From positions 1-21,608 of the IMG/VR virus record IMGVR_UViG_3300044953_000256: DNA of 21,608 nt; one strand, written 5' to 3'. Within the stretch, counting starts at the first letter, position 1. Each line of letters starts with the position of its first letter. The position numbers and the translations under genes are program-made. The stretch is from a virus. This document shows positions 14,431 to 20,691 of the stretch, piece after piece. The notes below the pieces were generated by a model that saw only the letters and a program-made list of their open reading frames with translations, was not told the origin of the DNA and searched no databases.

Positions 14431-14676
14431 TTACTTTGATTTTTTTACTGATTTCTTAGCAATTGCTTTTTTGCTAACAACAGCTTTCTTTTTAGAAGCT
14501 GGTGTAGCTTTTTTAGCTATAGTTTTTATAATAGCTGATTCTGGAGTAGCTTCAGGAGCTAAATCATTAATCCATGAATCATTAGCTTCATTTAAACCTT
14601 TGTTTTGTTTGTTGTTTAAAATCCAAAGCCCAACAGTAATAGATAATACAGCGGCAATAATTAAAAATGTTACCAT
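14431..14676 (-). CDS. Small membrane protein with lysine-rich tail, 81 aa
   Basis: Residues 2-19 (VTFLIIAAVLSITVGLWI) form one clear transmembrane helix. A short polar segment follows (about 20-48), and the last 30 residues are made of Ala/Lys/Ser/Val (KKATPASKKKAVVSKKAIAK), reminiscent of histone H1-type or ribosomal tails. The lysine-rich tail probably faces the cytoplasm (positive-inside rule), where it could bind nucleic acid or anionic lipid; that is inference. The start has an ATATTTATA motif 15 bases upstream. No signal-peptidase site was evident. I know of no characterised homologue. Confidence 0.68.
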   Translation of the reverse strand: MVTFLIIAAVLSITVGLWILNNKQNKGLNEANDSWINDLAPEATPESAIIKTIAKKATPASKKKAVVSKKAIAKKSVKKSK

Positions 14677-14691
14677 AATTTATTTATTTAA

Positions 14692-14700
14692 TATAAATAT
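14692..14700 (-). promoter_or_regulatory. Candidate late promoter motif ATATTTATA
   Basis: Exact ATATTTATA on the coding strand, 15 bases upstream of the lysine-rich membrane protein ATG, in the 43-base gap that ends the glycan cluster. Confidence 0.4.
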
Positions 14701-14719
14701 ATACAAGATTAAGAAACCA

Positions 14720-14929
14720 TTATTTTTTTAAACCATATTTAATATAACGATACCAGATACGTTCATGTATGTAATATTGTAGTGGTTTATATGTTAATTC
14801 AGCAATGCCAAATGCCGCACCTACTTTAACAGATCCACTAACAACCCACATAATTACAAACCCAATAAAGGTACTGATAATGCGATAGCTGATTGTTTTA
14901 GCTATATGTCGTTTTTTCTCTACATGCAT
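14720..14929 (-). CDS. DUF2061 family small membrane protein
   Basis: The 69-aa protein has the DUF2061 (PF09834) pattern: an N-terminal basic segment followed by KTISYR (residues 11-16), a membrane helix (about 18-31, IISTFIGFVIMWVV), a glycine-containing second hydrophobic stretch, E44, K48, and YYIHERIW at about 52-59. The function of this family is not established. It is often found near or fused to sulfate-activation enzymes, and here it lies in the same cluster as an APS-kinase-like gene. It follows the 77-aa gene with a gap of one base. Two membrane segments are likely, with both ends on the same side. Confidence 0.85.
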   Translation of the reverse strand: MHVEKKRHIAKTISYRIISTFIGFVIMWVVSGSVKVGAAFGIAELTYKPLQYYIHERIWYRYIKYGLKK

Positions 14930-14930
14930 A

Positions 14931-15164
14931 TTATCTTACAATTACTACATCGCCTCTCCAAATTACTTCATTTGCTTTGCAGCTGATGTGATGTTTATCT
15001 ACATCTTGTTTTTTGAGAGAGTCCCAAACATTATCTCGTGTTGTATGAACAGGAATTAAAAATATAACATTAGAGCAAATTTGTTCTTCACCATCAATTA
15101 AAATTCTCCAAAATAGATGGTTGTCTTGACACATAGTGTTATATCTTACTTTAACATCTATCAT
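14931..15164 (-). CDS. Hypothetical protein, 77 aa
   Basis: The protein is a small mixed alpha/beta molecule beginning MIDVKVRYNTMCQDNHLFWR and ending IWRGDVVIVR, with strands at both ends and cysteines at residues 13, 30 and 62. There is no membrane segment. It overlaps the HAD phosphatase gene upstream by 4 bases and abuts the DUF2061 gene, so it belongs to the activation/glycan operon. Such short proteins next to sulfate-activation or nucleotide genes occur in marine phages, but I cannot assign a family or function. Confidence 0.65.
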   Translation of the reverse strand: MIDVKVRYNTMCQDNHLFWRILIDGEEQICSNVIFLIPVHTTRDNVWDSLKKQDVDKHHISCKANEVIWRGDVVIVR

Positions 15165-15499
15165 ATTCCTCTGTTTCTATTTAAATTAATAGCTACAGCC
15201 CTATCAACAAGTGGTTTTTTGGGGTCTCTATCATTTATAATATAACGAGTTCCTCTGCCAATTCCAAAGACAATTTGATGGTATTTTACTCCTATTTTAT
15301 CAAGTTCTTGTTTTGTAAACAATTCAAGCTCAGGAGGACGAGCAGTTGTAATCACAATGTGTGCTCCTCTATTGTATTCTTTATTTACTAAATCAATAAC
15401 GCTTTGAATAGGTTCAGGTTCTGTTGCTTGTAGAGTATTAAACGTTCTATACTTAACTAAAGTACCATCTATATCTACAAAGCAAGTTGGGTGTTTCAT
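15161..15499 (-). CDS. HAD-superfamily phosphatase
   Basis: All HAD motifs are visible in 112 residues: motif I FVDIDGTL (Asp9 nucleophile, Asp11), motif II as ITTARP (Thr51/Thr52), and motif IV as INDRD (Asp90, Asp92). Motif III Lys is not certain (K63 or K68). No cap domain fits this length, which is typical of small capless HADs acting on phosphorylated sugars, nucleotides or nucleic-acid 3' ends (GmhB, PNK-phosphatase type). It overlaps both neighbours by 4 bases (ATGA-type), so it is translated together with the nucleotidyltransferase and the 77-aa protein. In context it may remove a phosphate during activated-sugar synthesis or recycle 3'-phosphoadenosine; the substrate is not visible from sequence. 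Confidence 0.82.
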   Translation of the reverse strand: MKHPTCFVDIDGTLVKYRTFNTLQATEPEPIQSVIDLVNKEYNRGAHIVITTARPPELELFTKQELDKIGVKYHQIVFGIGRGTRYIINDRDPKKPLVDRAVAINLNRNRGI

Positions 15500-15882
15500 A
15501 ATTTGCCTTCTGCCTTCATTTGTTCGCGAATCTTAGTGGCTGATATATCATGGATTTCTTGTGGTGGAGTATGTTCAATAATATCATATCCAATACCTCT
15601 ACCAATATTAATAGACTCAATATCAGGGATAATAATAACTCTTACTTTTCCTGCTTCTACTAATTCATCTAATTCATTAAATAAATTTAACATTATTTCA
15701 TGTGCACTCCAAGGATTTTTTTCATCTTTAGGTACATCACGAATACATAATAATACTTTTTTATCTTCATTTAATGCTTGGTCAATTAACCAACGATGAC
15801 CATCATGCCAAGGTTGCCAACGACCTATAAACATTGCCCATGTTCCTGACTTATGGGCAGCTTTAGCTAGTATATTTTGCAT
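15496..15882 (-). CDS. HxGH-type nucleotidyltransferase
   Basis: The 128-aa protein has a GRWQPWHDGHRWL segment (HDGH at 26-29), the nucleotide-binding HxGH motif of the cytidylyltransferase/adenylyltransferase superfamily, and a C-terminal ISATKIR (113-119), the equivalent of the ISSTxxR motif. These are catalytic or ATP/CTP-binding elements. It overlaps the upstream APS-kinase-like gene by 20 bases and the HAD phosphatase by 4. I recall this type of domain fused to APS-kinase-like domains; here the two are separate ORFs. Candidate reactions are transfer of AMP or CMP to a phosphorylated sugar or other acid. ATP sulfurylase belongs to the same fold superfamily, but its specific residues are not apparent here. 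The substrate is unknown. Confidence 0.82.
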   Translation of the reverse strand: MQNILAKAAHKSGTWAMFIGRWQPWHDGHRWLIDQALNEDKKVLLCIRDVPKDEKNPWSAHEIMLNLFNELDELVEAGKVRVIIIPDIESINIGRGIGYDIIEHTPPQEIHDISATKIREQMKAEGKL

Positions 15883-16303
15883 ATTCTAAAATTTGGTTTT
15901 TACAATCTTCAATCTCTAACCATTCTGTATTTAGGTATAGAGCTTCATTCTCTGTTGGGTAATCAAAATCACCTACATGGAATTTTTCTCTACCTCTATC
16001 TACCTCATAAGTTAAATATACCCACTTTACATTGCCATCTAAACTATTTAAATACTGTCTTGCCTCTTTATATGGGTATACTAAAGCTAGTATTATATCT
16101 TTATCTGTTGTTGAATTTAAATAATGAGCAATATCACTGGCTCTATTTAGATTTTTAATGCGGCCTTCTTTGCTATAGTCTTTATTTTGAAATATATCTC
16201 TTAATTGATCTCCATCAATAATTTTAACATCTCTTTCTTGCTTTATAGCATTAGCCAATGTTGATTTTCCACTATGTGGTTGTCCAAATAATACTATAAT
16301 CAT
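15863..16303 (-). CDS. APS-kinase-like P-loop kinase (CysC-related)
   Basis: The 146-aa protein begins with MIIVLFGQPHSGKST (Walker A, residues 7-15), then IIDGDQLRDIF (DGD at 30-32 plus R35) and YSKEGRIKNLNRASDIAHYL (43-62). The spacing DGD..R...YS..xR..N..R matches adenylylsulfate kinase, which phosphorylates adenosine 5'-phosphosulfate to PAPS. The following LVYPYKEARQYL matches the family's 'PY...R' segment, but the C-terminal part (KFHVGDFDYPTENEALYLNT) lacks the usual KGLY motif and is shorter than CysC (about 200 aa). A related kinase acts on other 5'-nucleotide conjugates in capsule phosphoramidate synthesis, so the substrate need not be APS. The start lies in a 4-base overlap with the GT9-like gene. 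Kinase identity is secure; substrate is inferred. Confidence 0.8.
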   Translation of the reverse strand: MIIVLFGQPHSGKSTLANAIKQERDVKIIDGDQLRDIFQNKDYSKEGRIKNLNRASDIAHYLNSTTDKDIILALVYPYKEARQYLNSLDGNVKWVYLTYEVDRGREKFHVGDFDYPTENEALYLNTEWLEIEDCKNQILEYAKYTS

Positions 16304-17262
16304 GATTTATCAATTGCTTTATATATATCGTTTATATCAAATATCTCGCTTACATCATTATAAGGACACTCATGAGCAATACCTTCAAATGAATAATCAA
16401 ATAGATATGAATCAATCATTTTAGTATTTCCTTTTGGAGGTTTAGCAACTAAATTTACGTGTATATCGTATCCGAAATTCTTAGGAGAGGTACCAATCCA
16501 CAATACAGTTGATTTTAACTTCATTGCTGCTGCAGCATGTTGTAAAGATGAATCAATTAATACTCGTTTTTCAGATAAGGCTAGCATTGAAAATAACTCA
16601 TGATTTGTCATCGGTTGATTTACAAACTCAATTCCAGGAATAGAGTGGTTTACATGTCTTCCTACTTGAATAATATGATATTTGCTAGAGTATTTATCTA
16701 CTATTGATTGTACAATACCATAAGGCATATCTCGTGTCCAAGAATAAACTGAATCTTGTTGTAATAGGCCTCCATTTGAGTGAAGAATCATTATTGGTCT
16801 TTCACGACGCCAAACATACATTATATCTCTTTGAATAAGATTTGGATATAGAATTGGGGATTGTTTTTCATATTTTATCCCAAGAAGATCACACCAGTTT
16901 TCAATTAGATGTTTTTTCTTCATAATATGATCTGATTGAAAGTATGGTTCGTGTTTGAATACAATAGTATCTTTATCCTTAATAAAATCATCATAGAAGT
17001 AGGACACCATCCCTACTCTATACACTCTGTGAATATCAGGATGATTTAGAAATACTTCAGGATATGATACTACAAGGATTAATTTGCGATCAGGATATTT
17101 CTTTTTTACTGAGGCAATAAGAGCAGTAGCTGCTACATTTTTTCCTAATCCACCTTCAATATGCCAAACGACATATTTAGTGCTAGTGCTTGATTTGTCT
17201 TCCAAAACTGCTAATTTTTCTTCTTTTAATAAATCTGTTTCTGTTTTATACCCAACATTCAT
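16300..17262 (-). CDS. GT9-like glycosyltransferase (heptosyltransferase-like)
   Basis: The 320-aa protein has the two-domain GT-B outline of family 9. The N-terminal motif WHIEGGLGKNVAATALIASV (33-52) is the acceptor-domain glycine loop, followed by PEVFLNHPDI. The C-terminal donor domain includes IIQVGR at 197-202 and LIDSSLQHAAAAMKLKSTVL (about 235-254), the equivalent of the 'D(S/G)...H.A.A' motif that lies near the donor nucleotide. It probably transfers a heptose or other sugar from a nucleotide donor to a surface glycan. It starts 3 bases after the sulfotransferase stop and overlaps the kinase by 4 bases, placing it in the same operon. Family assignment is fair; donor and acceptor are unknown. 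Confidence 0.75.
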   Translation of the reverse strand: MNVGYKTETDLLKEEKLAVLEDKSSTSTKYVVWHIEGGLGKNVAATALIASVKKKYPDRKLILVVSYPEVFLNHPDIHRVYRVGMVSYFYDDFIKDKDTIVFKHEPYFQSDHIMKKKHLIENWCDLLGIKYEKQSPILYPNLIQRDIMYVWRRERPIMILHSNGGLLQQDSVYSWTRDMPYGIVQSIVDKYSSKYHIIQVGRHVNHSIPGIEFVNQPMTNHELFSMLALSEKRVLIDSSLQHAAAAMKLKSTVLWIGTSPKNFGYDIHVNLVAKPPKGNTKMIDSYLFDYSFEGIAHECPYNDVSEIFDINDIYKAIDKS

Positions 17263-17265
17263 AAC

Positions 17266-18087
17266 TTAAATTTTGTATCCAAAATCATTAAAGAACCAAC
17301 GGTAATTATCCTCTAGAATTTTACAAGCATTAGGTCCTAATACCTCTCTAAAATCGTTTTTAACCGGTTTTAATTCACCTCTAATGATATGATCTCCAAA
17401 GATACCATACCACTTATCGTCTTCATGTGTTAATTGAGGAATATTTACAAAGTCATGTTTAAAATAAGGAATTTCAAGATATTCATAAATGCGTTTCATT
17501 TGTGATTCTGGATCCAAGCATAATTCCTCAAACTTAATAAATAAGATATGTTGATGAGTTCCAGCCACAAGTGTTTGATACATTCTATCTAATGCTGGTC
17601 CAATTGGTGGGTTATTTGACCATACAATCATACGTTTATCTGTAGTGGTACCTGTTAAATCACCCCAATTTGCAATATTAGTTTCAACAAGTGGATTGTT
17701 GCGATATTTTTTCTCTAGTGAAGAATAAATAGCTCTAATATCGCGTATCATGCAAATAATCTTAGGGTTTTCATCATAAGCATTAATAAACTCACGCTCC
17801 ATTCCCCAGCCTCTAGATTTATCTATTACATAAGGTTTGTCTGTAATATTATTATAGAAGCCGTAAATACCGTCTTTTAGGAAGCCTTTAAATCCTTGCT
17901 CCATTATCTTGGAGTCTTGTGCTTTCCACTCAATACCATTTGAAAATATGGTACGGCAAGTAGTCATCATCTCAAACAACCCCGAAGTTGGGGTTGTATG
18001 GATGTCTGGGTTTTGACCTAATATATTTTGAATCAGTGTTGATCCAGCTCGTGGTAACGAGCTGTTGTAGAATATTTTTTTAGGCAT
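17266..18087 (-). CDS. PAPS-dependent sulfotransferase
   Basis: The 273-aa protein starts with KIFYNSSLPRAGSTLIQNIL; PRAGST (12-17) is the 5'-phosphosulfate-binding loop of cytosolic-type sulfotransferases. The 3'-phosphate-binding element follows at MIRDIRAIYSSLEKKY (113-128; R115 and S122 or S123). A C-terminal FIKFEELCLDPESQMKRIYE segment (183-202) is the usual helix after the core, and the length fits the family. It would move a sulfuryl group from PAPS to a hydroxyl on a carbohydrate or other acceptor. The gene is preceded by a 38-base gap after the 114-aa gene and is closely linked to the GT9-like gene. Sulfotransferases occur in cyanophages, but here an APS-kinase-like gene is only about 1 kb away. 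Confidence 0.85.
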   Translation of the reverse strand: MPKKIFYNSSLPRAGSTLIQNILGQNPDIHTTPTSGLFEMMTTCRTIFSNGIEWKAQDSKIMEQGFKGFLKDGIYGFYNNITDKPYVIDKSRGWGMEREFINAYDENPKIICMIRDIRAIYSSLEKKYRNNPLVETNIANWGDLTGTTTDKRMIVWSNNPPIGPALDRMYQTLVAGTHQHILFIKFEELCLDPESQMKRIYEYLEIPYFKHDFVNIPQLTHEDDKWYGIFGDHIIRGELKPVKNDFREVLGPNACKILEDNYRWFFNDFGYKI

Positions 18088-18125
18088 AACATAATTTTAC
18101 AAAACTAATTAATTAAATGTTTGGA

Positions 18126-18470
18126 TTAGAATCCGAACATACTAACGCTACCAGATACAACTTGAGTAACAGTAGTTCCTTGAACATCAGCAATAGCATC
18201 TAAAATAACTGAATCATCTTCACCCCAAGTAGTAATAGTAGAACCAGATAATATTACATTATCAGAGTGAACAACATCGAATTTTACTACGCTGCCACTT
18301 TCAAAAATACAGTTTCCGTAAGATACACGGAAATTTACTTGATTAGCTCCTAAAGAATACTGATTGGCTACAGCAGTCATGTAAGAACCAGTTACAAATT
18401 CTGGTGATGGATTAAATAATGTGTCCTGTGTTGCAAGGCTAAGTACTGGGTTGATTTTACCGAAGATCAT
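18126..18470 (-). CDS. Hypothetical small beta-rich protein, 114 aa
   Basis: I place the start at ATG 18470 (MIFGKINPVLSLATQDTLF). The same frame stays open upstream to 18605, but that extension encodes KNKNKNKNK from a hexamer repeat and runs into the methyltransferase gene, so it looks artificial. The protein is rich in Ser, Thr, Val and Gly with alternating hydrophobic residues (GSVVKFDVVHSDNVILSGST), suggesting a beta-sandwich or fibre-like structural fold. There is no membrane segment or catalytic motif. It sits alone between two enzyme genes, with a 52-base leader, and its function is unknown. A decoration or virion protein is possible because this codon style resembles the sheath and tube genes. 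Confidence 0.7.
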   Translation of the reverse strand: MIFGKINPVLSLATQDTLFNPSPEFVTGSYMTAVANQYSLGANQVNFRVSYGNCIFESGSVVKFDVVHSDNVILSGSTITTWGEDDSVILDAIADVQGTTVTQVVSGSVSMFGF

Positions 18471-18471
18471 G

Positions 18472-18500
18472 ATTTTATTTTTATTTTTATTTTTATTTTT
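18472..18500. repeat. ATTTTT hexamer repeat in a gene leader
   Basis: Four perfect ATTTTT copies (18477-18500) with a shorter unit on the left form the leader just upstream of ATG 18470; on the coding strand the leader reads as A-rich AAAAAT repeats. A run of this kind can gain or lose units by slippage, and A-rich leaders can help ribosome loading where Shine-Dalgarno sequences are absent. Confidence 0.75.
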
Positions 18501-18514
18501 TAATGTTTTGCGGT

Positions 18515-18523
18515 AATAAATAT
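18515..18523 (-). promoter_or_regulatory. Candidate late promoter motif ATATTTATT
   Basis: One mismatch to the exact motif, overlapping the methyltransferase stop and 44 bases upstream of ATG 18470 of the 114-aa gene, before the A-rich hexamer leader. Confidence 0.35.
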
Positions 18524-19161
18524 TATATTTTTTTAAAAAGAGCATCAAGTTGAAAAATAGCTCCGCCATAAAGTTGCGGAAAACTATGGTATTCCAAAAT
18601 ATCAACTATTGCAAATCCATATTCTGCCATTTTATCTACTATATCTCCAATTAAAGGAGCACCTTGATTATATTGTACTAGAGATAATTCAGACAATAAG
18701 TAAGATGCGTTTTTTACAGTTTTTTCACCGCCTTTTAATATATCTAACTCAGCACCCTGTACATCGATTTTAATTAAATCTATTGGTTCTCCATCAAAAT
18801 AATTATGACTATCAAGTGTTGTTATAGGAACTGTAATAGTTTCGTAATTTCCATCAGCGTACCACTCTGTGTTTTCTTTGTATAGAGATGCACCCATGCC
18901 TATTGGATTAATTTTTTCTACATATAGTTCCGCAAATCCCTCTTTATCAGAGAGTGCTACTATATCGTATGGTTTTCCAAGTAATCTTAAATACGGCTCA
19001 CAATTTTTATTAGCCTCTACCATCATAATCCTACATTCTGGATTTCTGTAGTAGAGCTGTTTTGTGAAGTTTCCAATATGGGCTCCGATGTCAAGTACTC
19101 GTTTAGGGGTAATGTGTTTAAAAAGTTTGTCCATTCGTTTATTCTTTCGTTCCAACTCCAT
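18523..19161 (-). CDS. FkbM-family methyltransferase
   Basis: The protein has the Rossmann SAM-binding motif PKRVLDIGAHIGNFTKQLYY (19-38), an acidic residue at the end of strand 2 (MMVEAN, 47-52), and the FkbM signature IDLIKIDVQGAELDILKGG (127-145). Its 212 aa (203 if ATG 19134 is used) fit the family, which O-methylates sugars and other natural products. The first 139 bases overlap the end of the upstream GT-B gene in a different frame. ATG 19134 (MDKLFKHITPKR) is an equally good or better start, since the nine codons before it are Lys/Arg/Glu-rich and shared with the glycosyltransferase tail. It likely methylates a glycan made by the surrounding transferases. Confidence 0.85.
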   Translation of the reverse strand: MELERKNKRMDKLFKHITPKRVLDIGAHIGNFTKQLYYRNPECRIMMVEANKNCEPYLRLLGKPYDIVALSDKEGFAELYVEKINPIGMGASLYKENTEWYADGNYETITVPITTLDSHNYFDGEPIDLIKIDVQGAELDILKGGEKTVKNASYLLSELSLVQYNQGAPLIGDIVDKMAEYGFAIVDILEYHSFPQLYGGAIFQLDALFKKI

Positions 19162-20021
19162 TTTGGAGCATAGATTTGTTTTTGTTGTTCTAGATGTAAA
19201 TCTAGTTGACCGTTTCTTACTTTTTCAATTTCCTCTACTAGTATTAAGGCAAATACCTCAGCATGTTTTTGTTTATCCATTAAATATGGATACATTCTAG
19301 CCCATCCCTCTGTTGTTTCAGGTAAAGCACCTAAATTTGATGTTACTACTCTTAAACCAGCAGATAATGCTTCAATAACAGTAATACACGATGTTTCCTC
19401 AAACGTATTTGGATATGCTAATATATCAAATATATGAAGTTCTTTTCGCAATTCCTCATTTGGAGTGAAATCACGATATACTACACCCTCAATAGTCTTA
19501 CATCTATCAAATAACTCTTGATAATTACCTGCAGTAGAGATAGCGAAATCTTTACCATATATTTTAGTGCTGGAGAATATGTGTAGCTCACAGTCTGTAG
19601 GTTTAGCTATTTCCCAAGCATCTAACAGTACATCTAATCCTCTCCAAGGTGTAGAGGTATAACATAGTTTTATTTTATCTTTTTTACCTACAATAGGTCT
19701 TTGCTCTACACCTAAACATGCATTTTTTATTACTTGGGTTTTGAATCCAGGAATACCAAATAGCTTTCTAAACATCTCTGCCTGCCAGTGTGATACGAAT
19801 ACAAATTTATCAATTTTGTCTACACTTCCTCGCTCAGTTAAAAACTGTACTGCTTGTTGATCATATGATAGCTGATTCCAATATATTGTTGGTTTAGAGA
19901 AATCAGCATTAACTGCATAATTAAAGATAGATACTTTATCTTTTATTTCATTTGGTAAACGATGCATGAGCTCCTCATACATCAATTCAGTGCCCCCCAT
20001 TGGTTTATCAAACATAGCCAT
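19023..20021 (-). CDS. GT-B glycosyltransferase (family 4-like)
   Basis: The 332-aa protein has the GT1/GT4-type arrangement: an N-terminal GGTELMYEEL (9-18), FVFVSHWQAEMF (73-84), and IKLCYTSTPWRGLDVLLDAW (117-136), which is the start of the donor domain. The EX7E motif is present as EETSCITVIEALSAG (E209 and E217), followed by VVTSNLGALPE. The C-terminal helix (KWSWNERINEWTNFL) is normal for GT4, after which the tail overlaps the methyltransferase gene. It transfers a sugar from a nucleotide donor with retention of configuration if GT4. It overlaps the upstream GT-A gene by 14 bases. The donor cannot be told from sequence. Confidence 0.87.
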   Translation of the reverse strand: MAMFDKPMGGTELMYEELMHRLPNEIKDKVSIFNYAVNADFSKPTIYWNQLSYDQQAVQFLTERGSVDKIDKFVFVSHWQAEMFRKLFGIPGFKTQVIKNACLGVEQRPIVGKKDKIKLCYTSTPWRGLDVLLDAWEIAKPTDCELHIFSSTKIYGKDFAISTAGNYQELFDRCKTIEGVVYRDFTPNEELRKELHIFDILAYPNTFEETSCITVIEALSAGLRVVTSNLGALPETTEGWARMYPYLMDKQKHAEVFALILVEEIEKVRNGQLDLHLEQQKQIYAPKWSWNERINEWTNFLNTLPLNEYLTSEPILETSQNSSTTEIQNVGL

Positions 20022-20664
20022 TTTTTTCTATAAATTTATTAAAATTGCCTTTGAATTTTTTAGTTCCAATATGATTGAGTGTAATTGTTGGATCCAACCA
20101 CACCTTATATCCCAATGATTTCCATTTATTTCCAAGGACATAGTCCTCTGATATTAAATCACCGTTTTCCACTTTAATATCACATATCATCCTGTGTTCT
20201 TCACCTTCAGACATATATGGATCTGATATTTCCCATAATTTCTCTAATGCAAATTTAGATACTTTCATAAATCCAGTACCAACACCATTAACCTCTATTA
20301 ATTTTTTGTCTTGGGAATATTTTAGTTGTTTATCTAACAGTTTGACTGTGTATCCTTCCTTATCTGTTTTCTTGATTAAGGCACCGCCAACAATTGGTTC
20401 TGGTCTATCCAATAGTCTAAAGAACCACTCTGGTTCCCATTCACAATCTGAATCAATAAAGAATAGATCATCATATCCACCAGTTAGTGCTAAACGAACT
20501 AAACTATTTCTAGCACGTTGAATTAATGAATCGTATGAGGTGTAGATAGCGTGAACGAATATGCCTTTTTTCTCTGCTTGTTTAACTGTAGCAATAAGTG
20601 AATTAGCAAACCATACATCTATTCTACCATCATATGAGGGTGTACCTATCAAAACTCTTCGCAT
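20008..20664 (-). CDS. GT-A glycosyltransferase (family 2-like)
   Basis: The 218-aa protein begins RRVLIGTPSYDGRIDVWFAN and has IQRARNSLV (48-56), followed by DDLFFIDSDCEWEPEWFF (65-82), where D71-S-D73 is the DxD-type motif for a metal-bound nucleotide sugar. A SEDY motif at 172-175 gives the probable catalytic Asp, and VWLDPTITLNHIGT closes the domain. This layout is common in glycosyltransferases of cyanophages and other marine T4-like phages. It is the first of the glycan cluster after the fibre gene, 27 bases from its stop, and overlaps the GT-B gene by 14 bases. The acceptor could be a fibre or host surface glycan. Confidence 0.85.
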   Translation of the reverse strand: MRRVLIGTPSYDGRIDVWFANSLIATVKQAEKKGIFVHAIYTSYDSLIQRARNSLVRLALTGGYDDLFFIDSDCEWEPEWFFRLLDRPEPIVGGALIKKTDKEGYTVKLLDKQLKYSQDKKLIEVNGVGTGFMKVSKFALEKLWEISDPYMSEGEEHRMICDIKVENGDLISEDYVLGNKWKSLGYKVWLDPTITLNHIGTKKFKGNFNKFIEKNGYV

Positions 20665-20691
20665 AACTATAATATACTATATTTTATTTAA

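Noticed and set aside
18471-18605. Upstream extension of the 114-aa gene to a 159-aa ORF
   Set aside because: The extension codes KN repeats and overlaps the end of the methyltransferase; ATG 18470 is the better start.
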